From assembly GCA_020853755.1 (NCBI GenBank), contig JADYYG010000045.1, positions 1 through 64,000 on the forward strand: a stretch of DNA of 64,000 nucleotides, in the 5' to 3' direction. The first letter of the stretch is position 1. Each line of letters starts with the position of its first letter. Position numbers and translations under genes: made by a program. This DNA comes from Dehalococcoidia bacterium. GTDB taxonomy: Bacteria > Chloroflexota > Dehalococcoidia > Tepidiformales > Tepidiformaceae. Of the stretch, positions 46,668 through 55,591 are shown in pieces. The notes under the pieces are model-generated. The model did not search any database. It worked only from the letters and a program-made list of their open reading frames with translations, and was not told the origin of the DNA.

Positions 46668-47676
46668 TGACGCAGCCCCCTGCCGGTCCCACCGACCCAC
46701 GGCGGACGTAGATAGATTCAGAACGGAAGTGGCGCTCGCGCAGCGGCTCACCGCTGATGGCTTTCAGGAGCAGCGCCATTGCGCCTTCAGCGTGGGCTGC
46801 CTGGTCCACCACAACGACGTTCAGCGGCGGCGAAATCGATTCTGCCCAATCCGAGTCCCCGAACGAGACGACGGAAACGTCGTCGGGGATTCGCAGGTTC
46901 GCATCGCGAATGGCCCGCAGGACCGGCGGCACGAACTTGTGGACCCCAACGAGGATGGCCGTTGCCCTCTCTGGCCCGTTGAGCGCGGCCATGGCAGCCG
47001 CATAACACTCGCCTGTCTCGGCAAAGCTGCGGTCCAGGTCGCCCCCGCCGGTGATTCCGCGCTCGGCGAGCGCGCCACGGATGAGGTCGCGCCGAAACCG
47101 GCCACCGCCGGCGCGCGAACCCGAATGCAGGACGGCGACTCGCCGGTGCCCGAGCGAAACAAGGTGTTCGGCGCACTCGTAAACCGCCGGCTGTTCATCG
47201 ACGAAAGCGGTGGGAAACTCGCGGACCGGCTTCCTCAGTTGGACCAGGACGGTCGGCACCCGGCCCATCTTCGAAACACACCGCTCAACGGCGGCGATAG
47301 GCTGCACCGGCGAGACGAGCAACCCATCGACGCGGCGCTCGAGCAGCCTCGCTATATGCGACGCTTCGAGGCCTTCATCGAGACGCGAATCGGCGACGAA
47401 CACCGTGTAACCGGCGCGTCCGGCGACGTCCTCCACGGCCCGCGTGAGCGTTACGGTCATCGGGCTGAGGAGGTCCGGGATTACCAATCCGAGTGCATGG
47501 GACTTCATGCGCCGAAGGGACTGAGCTGCCGGGTTCGGGACGTACCCGAGTTCAGCGATGGCCCGGCCAACCGCCTCACGGGCGACTGGCCGCACCGCCG
47601 GGTGGCCGTTCAGCACGCGCGAGACAGTGCCAAGGGAGACGTTCGCCCTTTCCGCCACATCACGAATAGTCACCAT
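46660..47676 (-). CDS. LacI-family transcriptional repressor
   Basis: A 338-residue regulator: HTH and hinge at the N-terminus (TIRDVAERANVSLGTVSRVLNGH, then SLRRMKSHALGL), then a periplasmic-binding-like sensor domain (ALGLVIPDLLSPMTVTLTRAVED, SLGHRRVAVLHSGSRAG). It is divergent from the ABC transporter at 47848, and LacI-like palindromes overlap the transporter promoter. It probably represses both the transporter and its own acyl-CoA/SDR operon until a ligand appears. Confidence 0.95.
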   Translation of the reverse strand: MVTIRDVAERANVSLGTVSRVLNGHPAVRPVAREAVGRAIAELGYVPNPAAQSLRRMKSHALGLVIPDLLSPMTVTLTRAVEDVAGRAGYTVFVADSRLDEGLEASHIARLLERRVDGLLVSPVQPIAAVERCVSKMGRVPTVLVQLRKPVREFPTAFVDEQPAVYECAEHLVSLGHRRVAVLHSGSRAGGGRFRRDLIRGALAERGITGGGDLDRSFAETGECYAAAMAALNGPERATAILVGVHKFVPPVLRAIRDANLRIPDDVSVVSFGDSDWAESISPPLNVVVVDQAAHAEGAMALLLKAISGEPLRERHFRSESIYVRRGSVGPAGGCVND

Positions 47677-47688
47677 CGCGTTTGCTCG

Positions 47689-47717
47689 TTGACACCAGCG
47701 GTAACTGCCCGTAGATT
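47689..47717 (+). promoter_or_regulatory. Near-consensus sigma-70 promoter of the 47848 transporter operon
   Basis: TTGACA (47689-47694), 17-bp spacer, TAGATT (47712-47717). The -35 is perfect and the -10 differs from TATAAT at two positions. The predicted start near 47724 falls on the first LacI-like palindrome, a classic repression layout. Confidence 0.75.
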
Positions 47718-47723
47718 TTCCGC

Positions 47724-47763
47724 GAAACGTTTCATTTGAAACCTTTCCAAAATGAACCGTTCA
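47724..47763. promoter_or_regulatory. Cluster of LacI-family operator palindromes
   Basis: GAAACGTTTC (47724-47733) is a perfect palindrome matching the LacI/PurR-family core. TTTGAAACCTTTCCAAA (47735-47751) is an imperfect one, and TGAACCGTTCA (47753-47763) is perfect around a central C. All lie just downstream of the 47689 promoter, in the gap between lacI and the transporter. Confidence 0.7.
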
Positions 47764-47847
47764 CAAGCCTAGGGAGCAACCAGTCTTTCTGCAAGCCCCC
47801 GAAGCAGTGGCCAGCCACAAGAGCGCCACACCCTGCAGGAGTCACAC

Positions 47848-49521
47848 ATGGAACCACGCAACGAATCCCAATGGAGCCGCCGCCGCTTCCTCGCAGGCGT
47901 CGCCACCGGTGCCACCGCCCTCACAACGATGGGACTCGTCGGGTGCGGAGACGATGATTCATCCGATGATGGCGGCGACTCGACCCCGATCGGGGCGGGC
48001 CCGACGGCCACTCCCTCAAAAGAACAGCCTCAGAAGGGTGGCACGCTGAAAGTCGCACAGATCGGCGGCGACGCTGTCTTCAACACGGGCATGCCGTTCG
48101 TTTCTCTGCCCCAAAACCGCTATATCCAGGAGCCGGTCTTCGAGTCGCTCTTGCGGTACAACGACTCGTTAAAGCCAGAACTCGTCCTTGCCGAGAAGTA
48201 CGAACTCGCCGCCGACTTTACCCGCGCAACGATCACCCTGAAGCCCGGGCTGACCTTCCACAACGGCGCGCCCGTCACTCCAGAGGACGTCTTCTTCGGC
48301 ATCGACGTCATCATCAACCCGAAGCAGTACGGCGTCACTGGCAGTTTCCAGCTCGTCAATTTCGCCAAGATGATCACCGCCAAGAAGAAGGTGGATGAAC
48401 GCACCATGGAGTTCACTTTCGATAAGCCGAGAGTGAACATCACCGACTTTTTCGCCCAGTTGAAGGTAACCCATGCCGCAAGCTTCCCCAAGCTCCTCCA
48501 GGGTCAGGACCTCCAGGGCACCGGCGCTTACGTGTTCAAGTCGTGGACGCCAAACCAATCGTTCCGCCTCGAGGCGAACCCCAACTATCACCTGAAGTCC
48601 AAATACGGCGGCCCCTGGGCCGACGGGATCGAGAGCACCACGTTCGCCGATGCCGACGCTGCCGCGCTCGCCTTCGAATCGGGGGCAGTCGACCTCATAC
48701 TCTCGCTCGCCATCAACGGCACGATCGCTAAGCGGTTCCGCTCGAAGGGCGAAACCCGTCTGGCCCCAAAGACCGGCCTTTCTTACGCCGGCTGCAACGT
48801 GAACAATCCGCTCCTCAAGGATGCCCGCGTCCGCCAGGCCATGTTCCTCGCTGTCGACCGGAAACGGTTCCAGCAGGAATTGGGCGAGGGCTTCTCGACG
48901 CTCACATCCCAGCCCTGGCCGAGCACGTCGCCGGCCTTCGACCCTGCCCTGGAAGTGGCCAGCTACGACCCCACGAAAGCGAAAGACCTGTTGAAGCAAG
49001 CTGGCTTCGCCCAGGACAAGCCACTCAAGCTGGAATACGCCGGTGCGACGTACCAGCCGCAGGCCGTGGTGCTCAAGGAGAACTGGGAGGCTATCGGCGT
49101 CAAGGTAGATCTCGCGCCCATGGAAGCGAACGCTCTGACCGCCAAGTTCACCGCGCGCCAACTCACCGACCTCTGGATCTCAGGACACTCCTTCAGCGAC
49201 ATGGCGCCGCTTACGAATTTCCAGCAGACCTTCCCGTACCGCATCCCAAACATCAGTTACTACGGCGAACCCGGTGGAACCTCCGGCCAGGATTACGTCG
49301 CCATCATCAAGGAACTCGAGGCCCTCGACCCGCTCTCCGAGCAGGCAAAGGCTGTCTACAAGCGGTTCAACAAGCTCTTCCTTGAAGAGGCATGGCTCCT
49401 ACCCTTCGCCCCGTATGACCGGATTGACCTCGTCGGCAGCAAGGTTCGCGGATTTGATGGCTACATCCTCGAACCGGGTGCCGGCTCGCCGAACTGGGCG
49501 CTGCTCTGGAAGAAAGCGTAG
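47848..49521 (+). CDS. Family-5 solute-binding lipoprotein, LacI-controlled
   Basis: A 557-residue protein with a TAT signal (WSRRRFLAGVATGA), a lipobox before Cys in GLVGCGDDDSSDD, an acidic/Pro linker and the SBP_bac_5 fold (EPVFESLLRYNDSLKPELV, ITLKPGLTFHNGAPVTPEDV). It feeds the DppB/DppC-like permeases encoded next. The ligand is unknown; the LacI-type regulator and nearby acyl-CoA genes suggest a carboxylic acid, glycoside or peptide-like nutrient rather than a defined peptide. Confidence 0.93.
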   Translation: MEPRNESQWSRRRFLAGVATGATALTTMGLVGCGDDDSSDDGGDSTPIGAGPTATPSKEQPQKGGTLKVAQIGGDAVFNTGMPFVSLPQNRYIQEPVFESLLRYNDSLKPELVLAEKYELAADFTRATITLKPGLTFHNGAPVTPEDVFFGIDVIINPKQYGVTGSFQLVNFAKMITAKKKVDERTMEFTFDKPRVNITDFFAQLKVTHAASFPKLLQGQDLQGTGAYVFKSWTPNQSFRLEANPNYHLKSKYGGPWADGIESTTFADADAAALAFESGAVDLILSLAINGTIAKRFRSKGETRLAPKTGLSYAGCNVNNPLLKDARVRQAMFLAVDRKRFQQELGEGFSTLTSQPWPSTSPAFDPALEVASYDPTKAKDLLKQAGFAQDKPLKLEYAGATYQPQAVVLKENWEAIGVKVDLAPMEANALTAKFTARQLTDLWISGHSFSDMAPLTNFQQTFPYRIPNISYYGEPGGTSGQDYVAIIKELEALDPLSEQAKAVYKRFNKLFLEEAWLLPFAPYDRIDLVGSKVRGFDGYILEPGAGSPNWALLWKKA

Positions 49522-49578
49522 TCTTGCCCGCCCGGGCCTCGTGATGGGGTCCGGGTCACCGCATTGAAGGATCGCGGC

Positions 49579-50520
49579 GTGATCGCATTTGTGCTCCGGC
49601 GGCTGTTGCAGGGGATTCCCGTCCTTGTCCTCGCCAGCGTTGCCGTCTTCCTCATCCTCAGGCTCGTGCCCGGCGACCCGGCGGTTTCGCTGGCTGGTCC
49701 GGACGCCACGCCGGACCAGGTCGCCCAGATCCGGCAGCAACTGGGACTCGATGACTCTCTGCCCGTGCAGTACGCCAGGTGGGTTGGCCAACTCGCCCGT
49801 GGAGACCTCGGCAGTTCGATCCGCGGGATCGAAGTCTCCCGGCTGCTCAAGGACAGCATGCCTTCGACCATCGAACTCGCAATCGCCGCCTACCTGTTCG
49901 CGATCGCTGTGGGTATCCCCCTCGGTGTGATGGCCGGCGCGAACCCTCGCTCGGGGTGGGATTGGGCGCTCTCGCTGTTCACGCTCATGAGCATCGGGAT
50001 CCCATCGTTCCTGACCGGCATCCTCCTGCTCTGGGTATTCGGCGTCGAACTTGGCTGGTTCCCGACGTCCGGGCGAATCTCCCTCTTCTCGAACCCGGGG
50101 GCTTCGATTGAACACCTCATCCTGCCCGCCTACGCGCTTGGCGGGAACCTGGCCGCCGTGCTCGGCCGCTACACCCGGACTTCAGTCGCGGAAATCATGG
50201 GCCAGGACTTCATTCGCACCGCGAAGTCAAAAGGGCTCGCACAGCACGCGGTGATCATCCGCCACGCCCTGCGCAACGCGCTGGTACCGGTCATCACCAT
50301 CACGGCGCTTCAAATTGGTGCGGTTCTCGCAGGCGCCGTGGTGATTGAACAGGTGTTCACGAGGCCGGGCATGGGCCGTCTCATCGTCGAGGCAATCCAG
50401 AACCGCGACTACGTGGTCGTCCAGAGCACCCTCATCGTCCTCGTCGTTATCTTCGTTGTCGTGAACCTGTCGGCTGACCTGGCATACGGCTTCCTCGACC
50501 CAAGGATCAGGCGCCGATGA
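49579..50520 (+). CDS. DppB-like ABC permease
   Basis: A 313-residue permease from the GTG at 49579, preferred for its AAGGA ribosome binding site 7 nt upstream; a TTG at 49564 is the alternative. VLRRLLQGIPVLVLASVAVF starts the first helix. LARGDLGSSIRG and the EAA loop DFIRTAKSKGLAQHAVIIRHAL identify DppB/OppB. It overlaps the DppC-like gene by 4 bp (ATGA). Confidence 0.93.
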   Translation: MIAFVLRRLLQGIPVLVLASVAVFLILRLVPGDPAVSLAGPDATPDQVAQIRQQLGLDDSLPVQYARWVGQLARGDLGSSIRGIEVSRLLKDSMPSTIELAIAAYLFAIAVGIPLGVMAGANPRSGWDWALSLFTLMSIGIPSFLTGILLLWVFGVELGWFPTSGRISLFSNPGASIEHLILPAYALGGNLAAVLGRYTRTSVAEIMGQDFIRTAKSKGLAQHAVIIRHALRNALVPVITITALQIGAVLAGAVVIEQVFTRPGMGRLIVEAIQNRDYVVVQSTLIVLVVIFVVVNLSADLAYGFLDPRIRRR

Positions 50521-51431
50521 CTGAGGCCACTCCTCTCTCGACGCTCGGCCGGGAATCGTGGCGGGTGCGGAAAGCGCACGAGTCGATGTTGTTCGCCACC
50601 GTCGAACGCGTACTTCGAAATCCCCTCGGCCTCCTGGCAGTCTGTGGGCTCCTGATCATCCTCATGGCCACCCTCGGGGCGGGCCTGTTGTCGCAGTATT
50701 CGCCGACAGACCAGGCCTACCGCGGCGCGGCCCGATACCTGGCGCCGTCCCTGGATCACCCATTCGGCACCGACAACGTCCGGCGGGACATGTTCTCGCG
50801 CACCCTCTTCGGCCTCCGCAATTCGCTCGCCGTAAGCCTCGCGGCGGTGATCTTCGGCTCCCTTGCCGGGATCAGCCTGGGGTTCATCAGCGGCTATGCG
50901 GGGGGCTGGACCGACGCCATCATGATGCGGTTCGTCGATGCAATGCTCGCCTTTCCGGGCCTCCTCGCTGCGATGGCAATCCTGACCATCCTCGGGACCG
51001 GGCTGGTCAACCTCGCCATCGCGATCGCCGTCTTCAACATCCCAGCTTTCGCCCGGCTGTCCCGCGCACAAGTACTGGTCGAAAAGAACCGCGACTATGT
51101 CTTCGCGAGCCAGGCGATCGGGGCAGGACCCGCGCGGATCATTTTCCGGCACATCTCCCGGAACGCGGTGCCGCCGCTCCTCACCCAGGTTGCGCTCGCC
51201 ATCAACAGCGCAATCATCCTGGCCGCGGCCCTGAGCTTCCTCGGACTCGGGGAGAAGCCCCCTGAGCCGTCCCTCGGCAGCCTCCTCAACGATGCCAAGA
51301 GTCACCTGCGTGAAGCGTGGTGGATGGCCGTCTTCCCCGCCGCCGCCATGGCCTTCCTCCTGCTCTGCCTCAATTTCCTGGCCGATGCCGTGAATGAGGC
51401 GACCAGCCCGTACGCCCGCCGCAAGGTCTGA
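50517..51431 (+). CDS. DppC-like ABC permease
   Basis: A 304-residue permease with HPFGTDNVRRDMFSRTLFG in the first loop and the EAA loop DYVFASQAIGAGPARIIFRH. Partner of the DppB-like protein. No DppD/DppF ATPase gene follows; the next gene, 21 bp on, encodes an acyl-CoA dehydrogenase, so transporter and catabolic enzyme are probably co-transcribed. Confidence 0.93.
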   Translation: MTEATPLSTLGRESWRVRKAHESMLFATVERVLRNPLGLLAVCGLLIILMATLGAGLLSQYSPTDQAYRGAARYLAPSLDHPFGTDNVRRDMFSRTLFGLRNSLAVSLAAVIFGSLAGISLGFISGYAGGWTDAIMMRFVDAMLAFPGLLAAMAILTILGTGLVNLAIAIAVFNIPAFARLSRAQVLVEKNRDYVFASQAIGAGPARIIFRHISRNAVPPLLTQVALAINSAIILAAALSFLGLGEKPPEPSLGSLLNDAKSHLREAWWMAVFPAAAMAFLLLCLNFLADAVNEATSPYARRKV

Positions 51432-51452
51432 AATCGCCCCCGAGGTTCACCC

Positions 51453-52589
51453 ATGGAGTTCTCGTTCACACCCGCCCAGGAAGCACTCCGCACCGAAGTT
51501 CGCAGCTTCTTCGCAACACTCGAAAGACCGGACGGTGATGACGAGGCGCCGAATACCTCGCTCGAACGGGCGATGGCGGCAAATGGTTGGCTGACCATGG
51601 CGTGGCCTGCCGAGTATGGCGGCCGCGGCGCTTCCCAGATGGAGCAACTCATCTTCAAGGAAGAACTGTTCGAGTTCGGCGGCAGCTTCGACTTCCTTGG
51701 CGTCCAACTTGCGGGACCGACAATCATGGTCCACGGCAACGCCGAACAGAAAGCGACGCACCTCCCGGCCATCGCCGGAGCCAAAGTGCGCTGGTGCCAG
51801 GGCTTCTCGGAGCCGGGCGCGGGGAGCGACCTCGCCAGCCTTCAAACCCGGGCCGTCCGCGACGGCGACGACTTCGTCATCAACGGCCAGAAGATCTGGA
51901 CCTCCAACGCCCACCACGCCGACTGGATCCTGCTCCTCACGCGGACAGACCCGGAAGCCCCGAAGCATCGCGGCATCTCGATGTTCCTCGTCGATATGAA
52001 GACGCCGGGGATCACTATCCGGCCGCTCATCCAGCTCACCGGCGTGCACGGCTTCAACGAGGTGTACTTCGACGACGTGCGCGTGCCCGCCAAGAACATG
52101 GTGGGCGAACTGAACCGAGGCTGGTACGCGGCCACCACGACACTCGACTTCGAACGCTCCGGCATCGAGCGCAACCTCGTCGCCCGGCGCGACTGGAACC
52201 GAACGTACGGCCTGCTGCGGTCGGGGACAGTTTCGGGGCTCGCCTCCCGGCCGGCGGTCTGGCGGCACCAGGTCGCAGACCTGTTCATCGCTGTCGAAGC
52301 AGGCCAGTGGATGGCCCGCCGGGTCGCCTATCTCCAGAGCAAGGGGCTCGTCCCGAACTACGAAGCCTCGATGTCGAAGACGTTCAACTCCGAGCTCGGG
52401 CAGCGCGTCGCCGACTTCAGCGTGAACGTCCTCGGGCTGCCCGGCCAACTGCGCGACGGCGCCCACGCACCTGCCAACGGCGTGCCGGCGTTCCGCTTCC
52501 TCGATGCGCGCCGGCTGACCATCGGCCAGGGCACGAGCGAAATCAACCGCAACATCATCGCGACCAGGGGTCTCGGCCTGCCGAGATAA
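51453..52589 (+). CDS. Acyl-CoA dehydrogenase, transporter-linked
   Basis: A 378-residue enzyme with the family blocks WCQGFSEPGAGSDLASLQTRA, GQKIWTSNAHHADW, GVHGFNEVYFDDVRVP and GQGTSEINRNIIATRGLGLP at the end. A GAGG ribosome binding site precedes the ATG. Located at the end of the LacI-controlled transporter operon, it may act on the imported compound after CoA activation. Sequence is closely related to the 35834 enzyme but more divergent in the C-terminal third. Confidence 0.93.
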   Translation: MEFSFTPAQEALRTEVRSFFATLERPDGDDEAPNTSLERAMAANGWLTMAWPAEYGGRGASQMEQLIFKEELFEFGGSFDFLGVQLAGPTIMVHGNAEQKATHLPAIAGAKVRWCQGFSEPGAGSDLASLQTRAVRDGDDFVINGQKIWTSNAHHADWILLLTRTDPEAPKHRGISMFLVDMKTPGITIRPLIQLTGVHGFNEVYFDDVRVPAKNMVGELNRGWYAATTTLDFERSGIERNLVARRDWNRTYGLLRSGTVSGLASRPAVWRHQVADLFIAVEAGQWMARRVAYLQSKGLVPNYEASMSKTFNSELGQRVADFSVNVLGLPGQLRDGAHAPANGVPAFRFLDARRLTIGQGTSEINRNIIATRGLGLPR

Positions 52590-52598
52590 CCCGGGGGC

Positions 52599-53960
52599 TT
52601 ACGTCCCGGCCACCGTCATCGACTTTACGCGAATCGTCGGCGCCGCCGAGGATCCGAACCAGGTGAGGTCGTTCGCCACCATATCCACGTCGCGGAGCAT
52701 CGCCTCCATCTGGCCGGAGATGTTGACCTCCGTCACCGGGAAGGCGAGCCGTCCGTTTTCGATCCAGAACCCTGCGGCCCCGCGCGAGTAGTCGCCCGTC
52801 GTCGGGTTGAACCCGTTCCCCATCAAAGACGTGACGTAGAACCCTTCCGAAACGCCGGCCACCACCGCTTCCGGCGTGTCGGCGCCGGCTTCGAAGACCA
52901 TCGTCGAGACGCCGGGCGCTGGCAGGGTCTCGATGCCGCGCTGGGCGCTTCCCGTGGTGCTGTTCTTGGTGCGGCGAGCCGTGTAGCAATCGAAGAGGAA
53001 CGTGCTGAACTGTCCTTCGCGGATGATGTCGTTCCTCCTCGTCGTCACGCCTTCGCCGTCGAATGGCCGGGCGCCGAGGCGGCCTGCCAGCCTCGGGTCA
53101 TCGACGATGGTCACGAGCGGCGAGCCGATGGTGTCACCGAGGCGGTCTGCGAGGAAGGTGGCGCCGCGATACAGGGCGGAGCCGGACACGCAGCCGACGA
53201 GGTCACCGGCCAGCGCCACTGTCATCATCGGTTCGAAAACCACCGGAACCTGCCGCGTCGGCATCTTCCGCGCGCCAATCTGGTCCACGGTGCGGCGCGC
53301 CGCCACCCGGCCCACCTCTTCCGGGTCGAGCAGCCGGTGGAGCGCCCGCTCGGCGGAATACCAGTAACCATTCCGCTTCTTGCCTTCTTCATCGTCGGCG
53401 ATGGCCTCGACCATCAGGGAGATGCTGGTCGAGGGGTAACTCCCCTCGAACCCGAGCGAATTCGCGAGCGCAAACTGGCCCACCCGCGTGGACAGGCTCG
53501 CGCCGTCGGAATTGTTGATCCGCTTGTCGAAAGCGAATGCCGCGCCTTCGCAGGCACGCGCCATCGCGACCTTTCGCTCCGTCGAAAGCGACTCAATCTG
53601 CTCGTCGTACAGCCCAAGGCCATCCGCGTTCGTTACGTTCGAGAGCTCGGCCGGCGAAGGCAGGCCCGCAAATTCGTCCGGCTCCGAGATCGAGGCCAGG
53701 TCCACCGCGTCGCGCACAAACTGTTCCAGCGAAGCCGGTGAAAGGTCCGAGGTCGAGCAGACGGCCGTTCTTCCCTTACTAATGACGCGAAGACCGAGCG
53801 ACATGGAGCCGGCCTCGATCAGCTTCTCCAGTTCGCCCAGCCGGACCGTCACGTTCGACTCTGTGTACATCGAAACGACAGCATCACACTGCTCGGCGCC
53901 GGCGCGGCGGGCGAGTGAAACGACGTTTCGGGCAATTTCGAGTGCGCCTGGACCTTCCAT
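52599..53960 (-). CDS. tldE: TldE/PmbA subunit of the TldD/TldE peptidase
   Basis: A 453-residue PmbA-type protein: N-terminal domain with GLRVISKGRTAVCSTSDLS, and the central VVFEPMMTVALAGDLVGCVSG. It lacks the HExxxH zinc motif, as expected for the TldE partner. TldD/TldE cleave unfolded peptides and mature some ribosomally made peptides. An AAGGAG ribosome binding site precedes the ATG. It is 11 bp downstream of tldD. Confidence 0.93.
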   Translation of the reverse strand: MEGPGALEIARNVVSLARRAGAEQCDAVVSMYTESNVTVRLGELEKLIEAGSMSLGLRVISKGRTAVCSTSDLSPASLEQFVRDAVDLASISEPDEFAGLPSPAELSNVTNADGLGLYDEQIESLSTERKVAMARACEGAAFAFDKRINNSDGASLSTRVGQFALANSLGFEGSYPSTSISLMVEAIADDEEGKKRNGYWYSAERALHRLLDPEEVGRVAARRTVDQIGARKMPTRQVPVVFEPMMTVALAGDLVGCVSGSALYRGATFLADRLGDTIGSPLVTIVDDPRLAGRLGARPFDGEGVTTRRNDIIREGQFSTFLFDCYTARRTKNSTTGSAQRGIETLPAPGVSTMVFEAGADTPEAVVAGVSEGFYVTSLMGNGFNPTTGDYSRGAAGFWIENGRLAFPVTEVNISGQMEAMLRDVDMVANDLTWFGSSAAPTIRVKSMTVAGT

Positions 53961-53971
53961 CTGAACGCTCC

Positions 53972-55414
53972 TTAGACCTTTGTGCCGCCGACGGTGATGC
54001 CGCTGACGAGCACGGTCGGCATGCCGACTCCCACGGGCACCGACTGCCCGTCCTTGCCGCAGGTCCAGCGGCCATCCGAAAGCTGGTAGTCGTTGCCGAC
54101 GGCAGTGACTCGCGACAGCACCTCAGGGCCGTTGCCGATGAGCATCACGTTCTTCAGCGGCGCCGTGACCTTGCCGCCTTCGATGAGGTATGCCTCGGTG
54201 ACCGAGAAGACGAAGTCGCCGTTCGAGATGTTGACCTGCCCGCCGGAGTAGGAAACGGCATAGATGCCGCGGTCCACGCCCCGGATGATCTCGTCGGGCG
54301 TGCTCTGGCCGGGCAGCATGAAGGTGTTGGTCATGCGGGGCATGATGTAGTCCTTGAACGTCTGCCGGCGGCCCGAACCCGACGGCGTGACGCCGAAGTG
54401 CCGCGCGCTCACCTCATCGTGAAGGTAGCCGCGCAGCGTGCCGCCTTCGATGAGCACGTTTCGCGTCGCAGGGTTTCCCTCGTCGTCCACGTTGATGGAC
54501 CCGCGCGAGTCCGCGATCGTCCCGTCATCAACGACCGTGACCAGTGGACTGGCGACGGGCTGGCCGACACGGCCGGAGTAGTTGCTTGTGCCCTTCCGGT
54601 TGAAGTCGGCTTCGAGACCGTGACCGACCGCTTCGTGCAGCAGCACACCGCTGTCACCGGCTGCCAGCACCACGGGAAGTGTCCCCGCGGGCGCTTCGAT
54701 GGCGCCCTGCTGGAGGACGGCCTGCCGTGCCGCCTCCCGCGCCAACTCCTCCGGGGTTACCCGGTCGAAATACTCGATGCCGAGCCGGCCGCCGCCACCG
54801 GTGCGGGCTACCTGGCGGCTCTGCCCGTTCTGCGAGAGAGCGGAGACGTTGAACCGGATGAGCGGCTGGATGTCGCCGACGACTTTGCCATCGCTGCGAG
54901 CGACCATCACGTACTTCAGTTCGTCGCCAATGCTCGCATCAAGCCGGGCGATGCTGGGGTCGTACCCGCGGGCTGCGCGGTCGGCGCGCTCCATCAGGGC
55001 GACCTTACGAGCTGCGGGCTCGTCGGTCAGCGGGTCCGTGGTCGAATAGAACGAGCCGGCCTGGAGCATGGGCGTCGCATCCACGGGGACAGGCCGCTCG
55101 TCAGCCGTGCCGATACGGGAGGCCGTCTCCGCGGCGCGGCGCATCGCCTCCATCTCGAGCGACTCGGTGTAGGCGTAGCCAATGGCGTCACCCTTGACGA
55201 CGCGGATGCCAACCCCCTGGGCGACGTTCCGCGAGGCTGACTTGACCCGCTGGTCCTCCCACTGGATCGCCGAGTTCGTGCGGTGTTCGAAGAAGAGTTC
55301 GGCGAAGTCGCCGCCGCGGCTGAGCGCGATTGAAAGCAGCGAGGACATCGCCACGCTGTCGATGTTGTAGCGGGAAGCGAAGAATTCGAGCGAAGCGGCG
55401 CCCGGGTTGGTCAT
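53972..55414 (-). CDS. tldD: TldD zinc peptidase subunit
   Basis: A 480-residue protein from the ATG at 55414 (MTNPGAASLEFF), with a GGAGG ribosome binding site; the longer frame to 55444 is not needed. The metal motif HEAVGHGLEADF (HExxxH) and the C-terminal VRGVDRGIYAVSYSGGQVN-type region (here IRGVDRGIYAVSYSGGQ) identify TldD. It forms the heterodimeric protease with TldE. No ribosomal peptide precursor was recognised nearby. Confidence 0.94.
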   Translation of the reverse strand: MTNPGAASLEFFASRYNIDSVAMSSLLSIALSRGGDFAELFFEHRTNSAIQWEDQRVKSASRNVAQGVGIRVVKGDAIGYAYTESLEMEAMRRAAETASRIGTADERPVPVDATPMLQAGSFYSTTDPLTDEPAARKVALMERADRAARGYDPSIARLDASIGDELKYVMVARSDGKVVGDIQPLIRFNVSALSQNGQSRQVARTGGGGRLGIEYFDRVTPEELAREAARQAVLQQGAIEAPAGTLPVVLAAGDSGVLLHEAVGHGLEADFNRKGTSNYSGRVGQPVASPLVTVVDDGTIADSRGSINVDDEGNPATRNVLIEGGTLRGYLHDEVSARHFGVTPSGSGRRQTFKDYIMPRMTNTFMLPGQSTPDEIIRGVDRGIYAVSYSGGQVNISNGDFVFSVTEAYLIEGGKVTAPLKNVMLIGNGPEVLSRVTAVGNDYQLSDGRWTCGKDGQSVPVGVGMPTVLVSGITVGGTKV

Positions 55415-55591
55415 CCAGCCATCCTCCGGAGGAACTCGTTCCATCGTAGCCGATGACCGGCGCAGGCTTTCGGAAAGCGGGGCTTCTGCCCGCTCGGGTC
55501 AGGGAGTTGGAGCCCTTCGGACGGTGGCCCCTTCGCAGATCGTTGTGTACGTTCGAATTATCGGGCAGCAGCCAGCGCCCGGGGACTGTGC

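Noticed and set aside
53915..55240. 441-codon plus-strand frame opposite tldD
   Set aside because: Shadow of tldD; contains no recognisable motif.
55421..55433. ATCCTCCGGAGGA near the tldD start, similar to the two-component palindrome
   Set aside because: It lacks the 4-nt centre and is explained by the GGAGG ribosome binding site of tldD.
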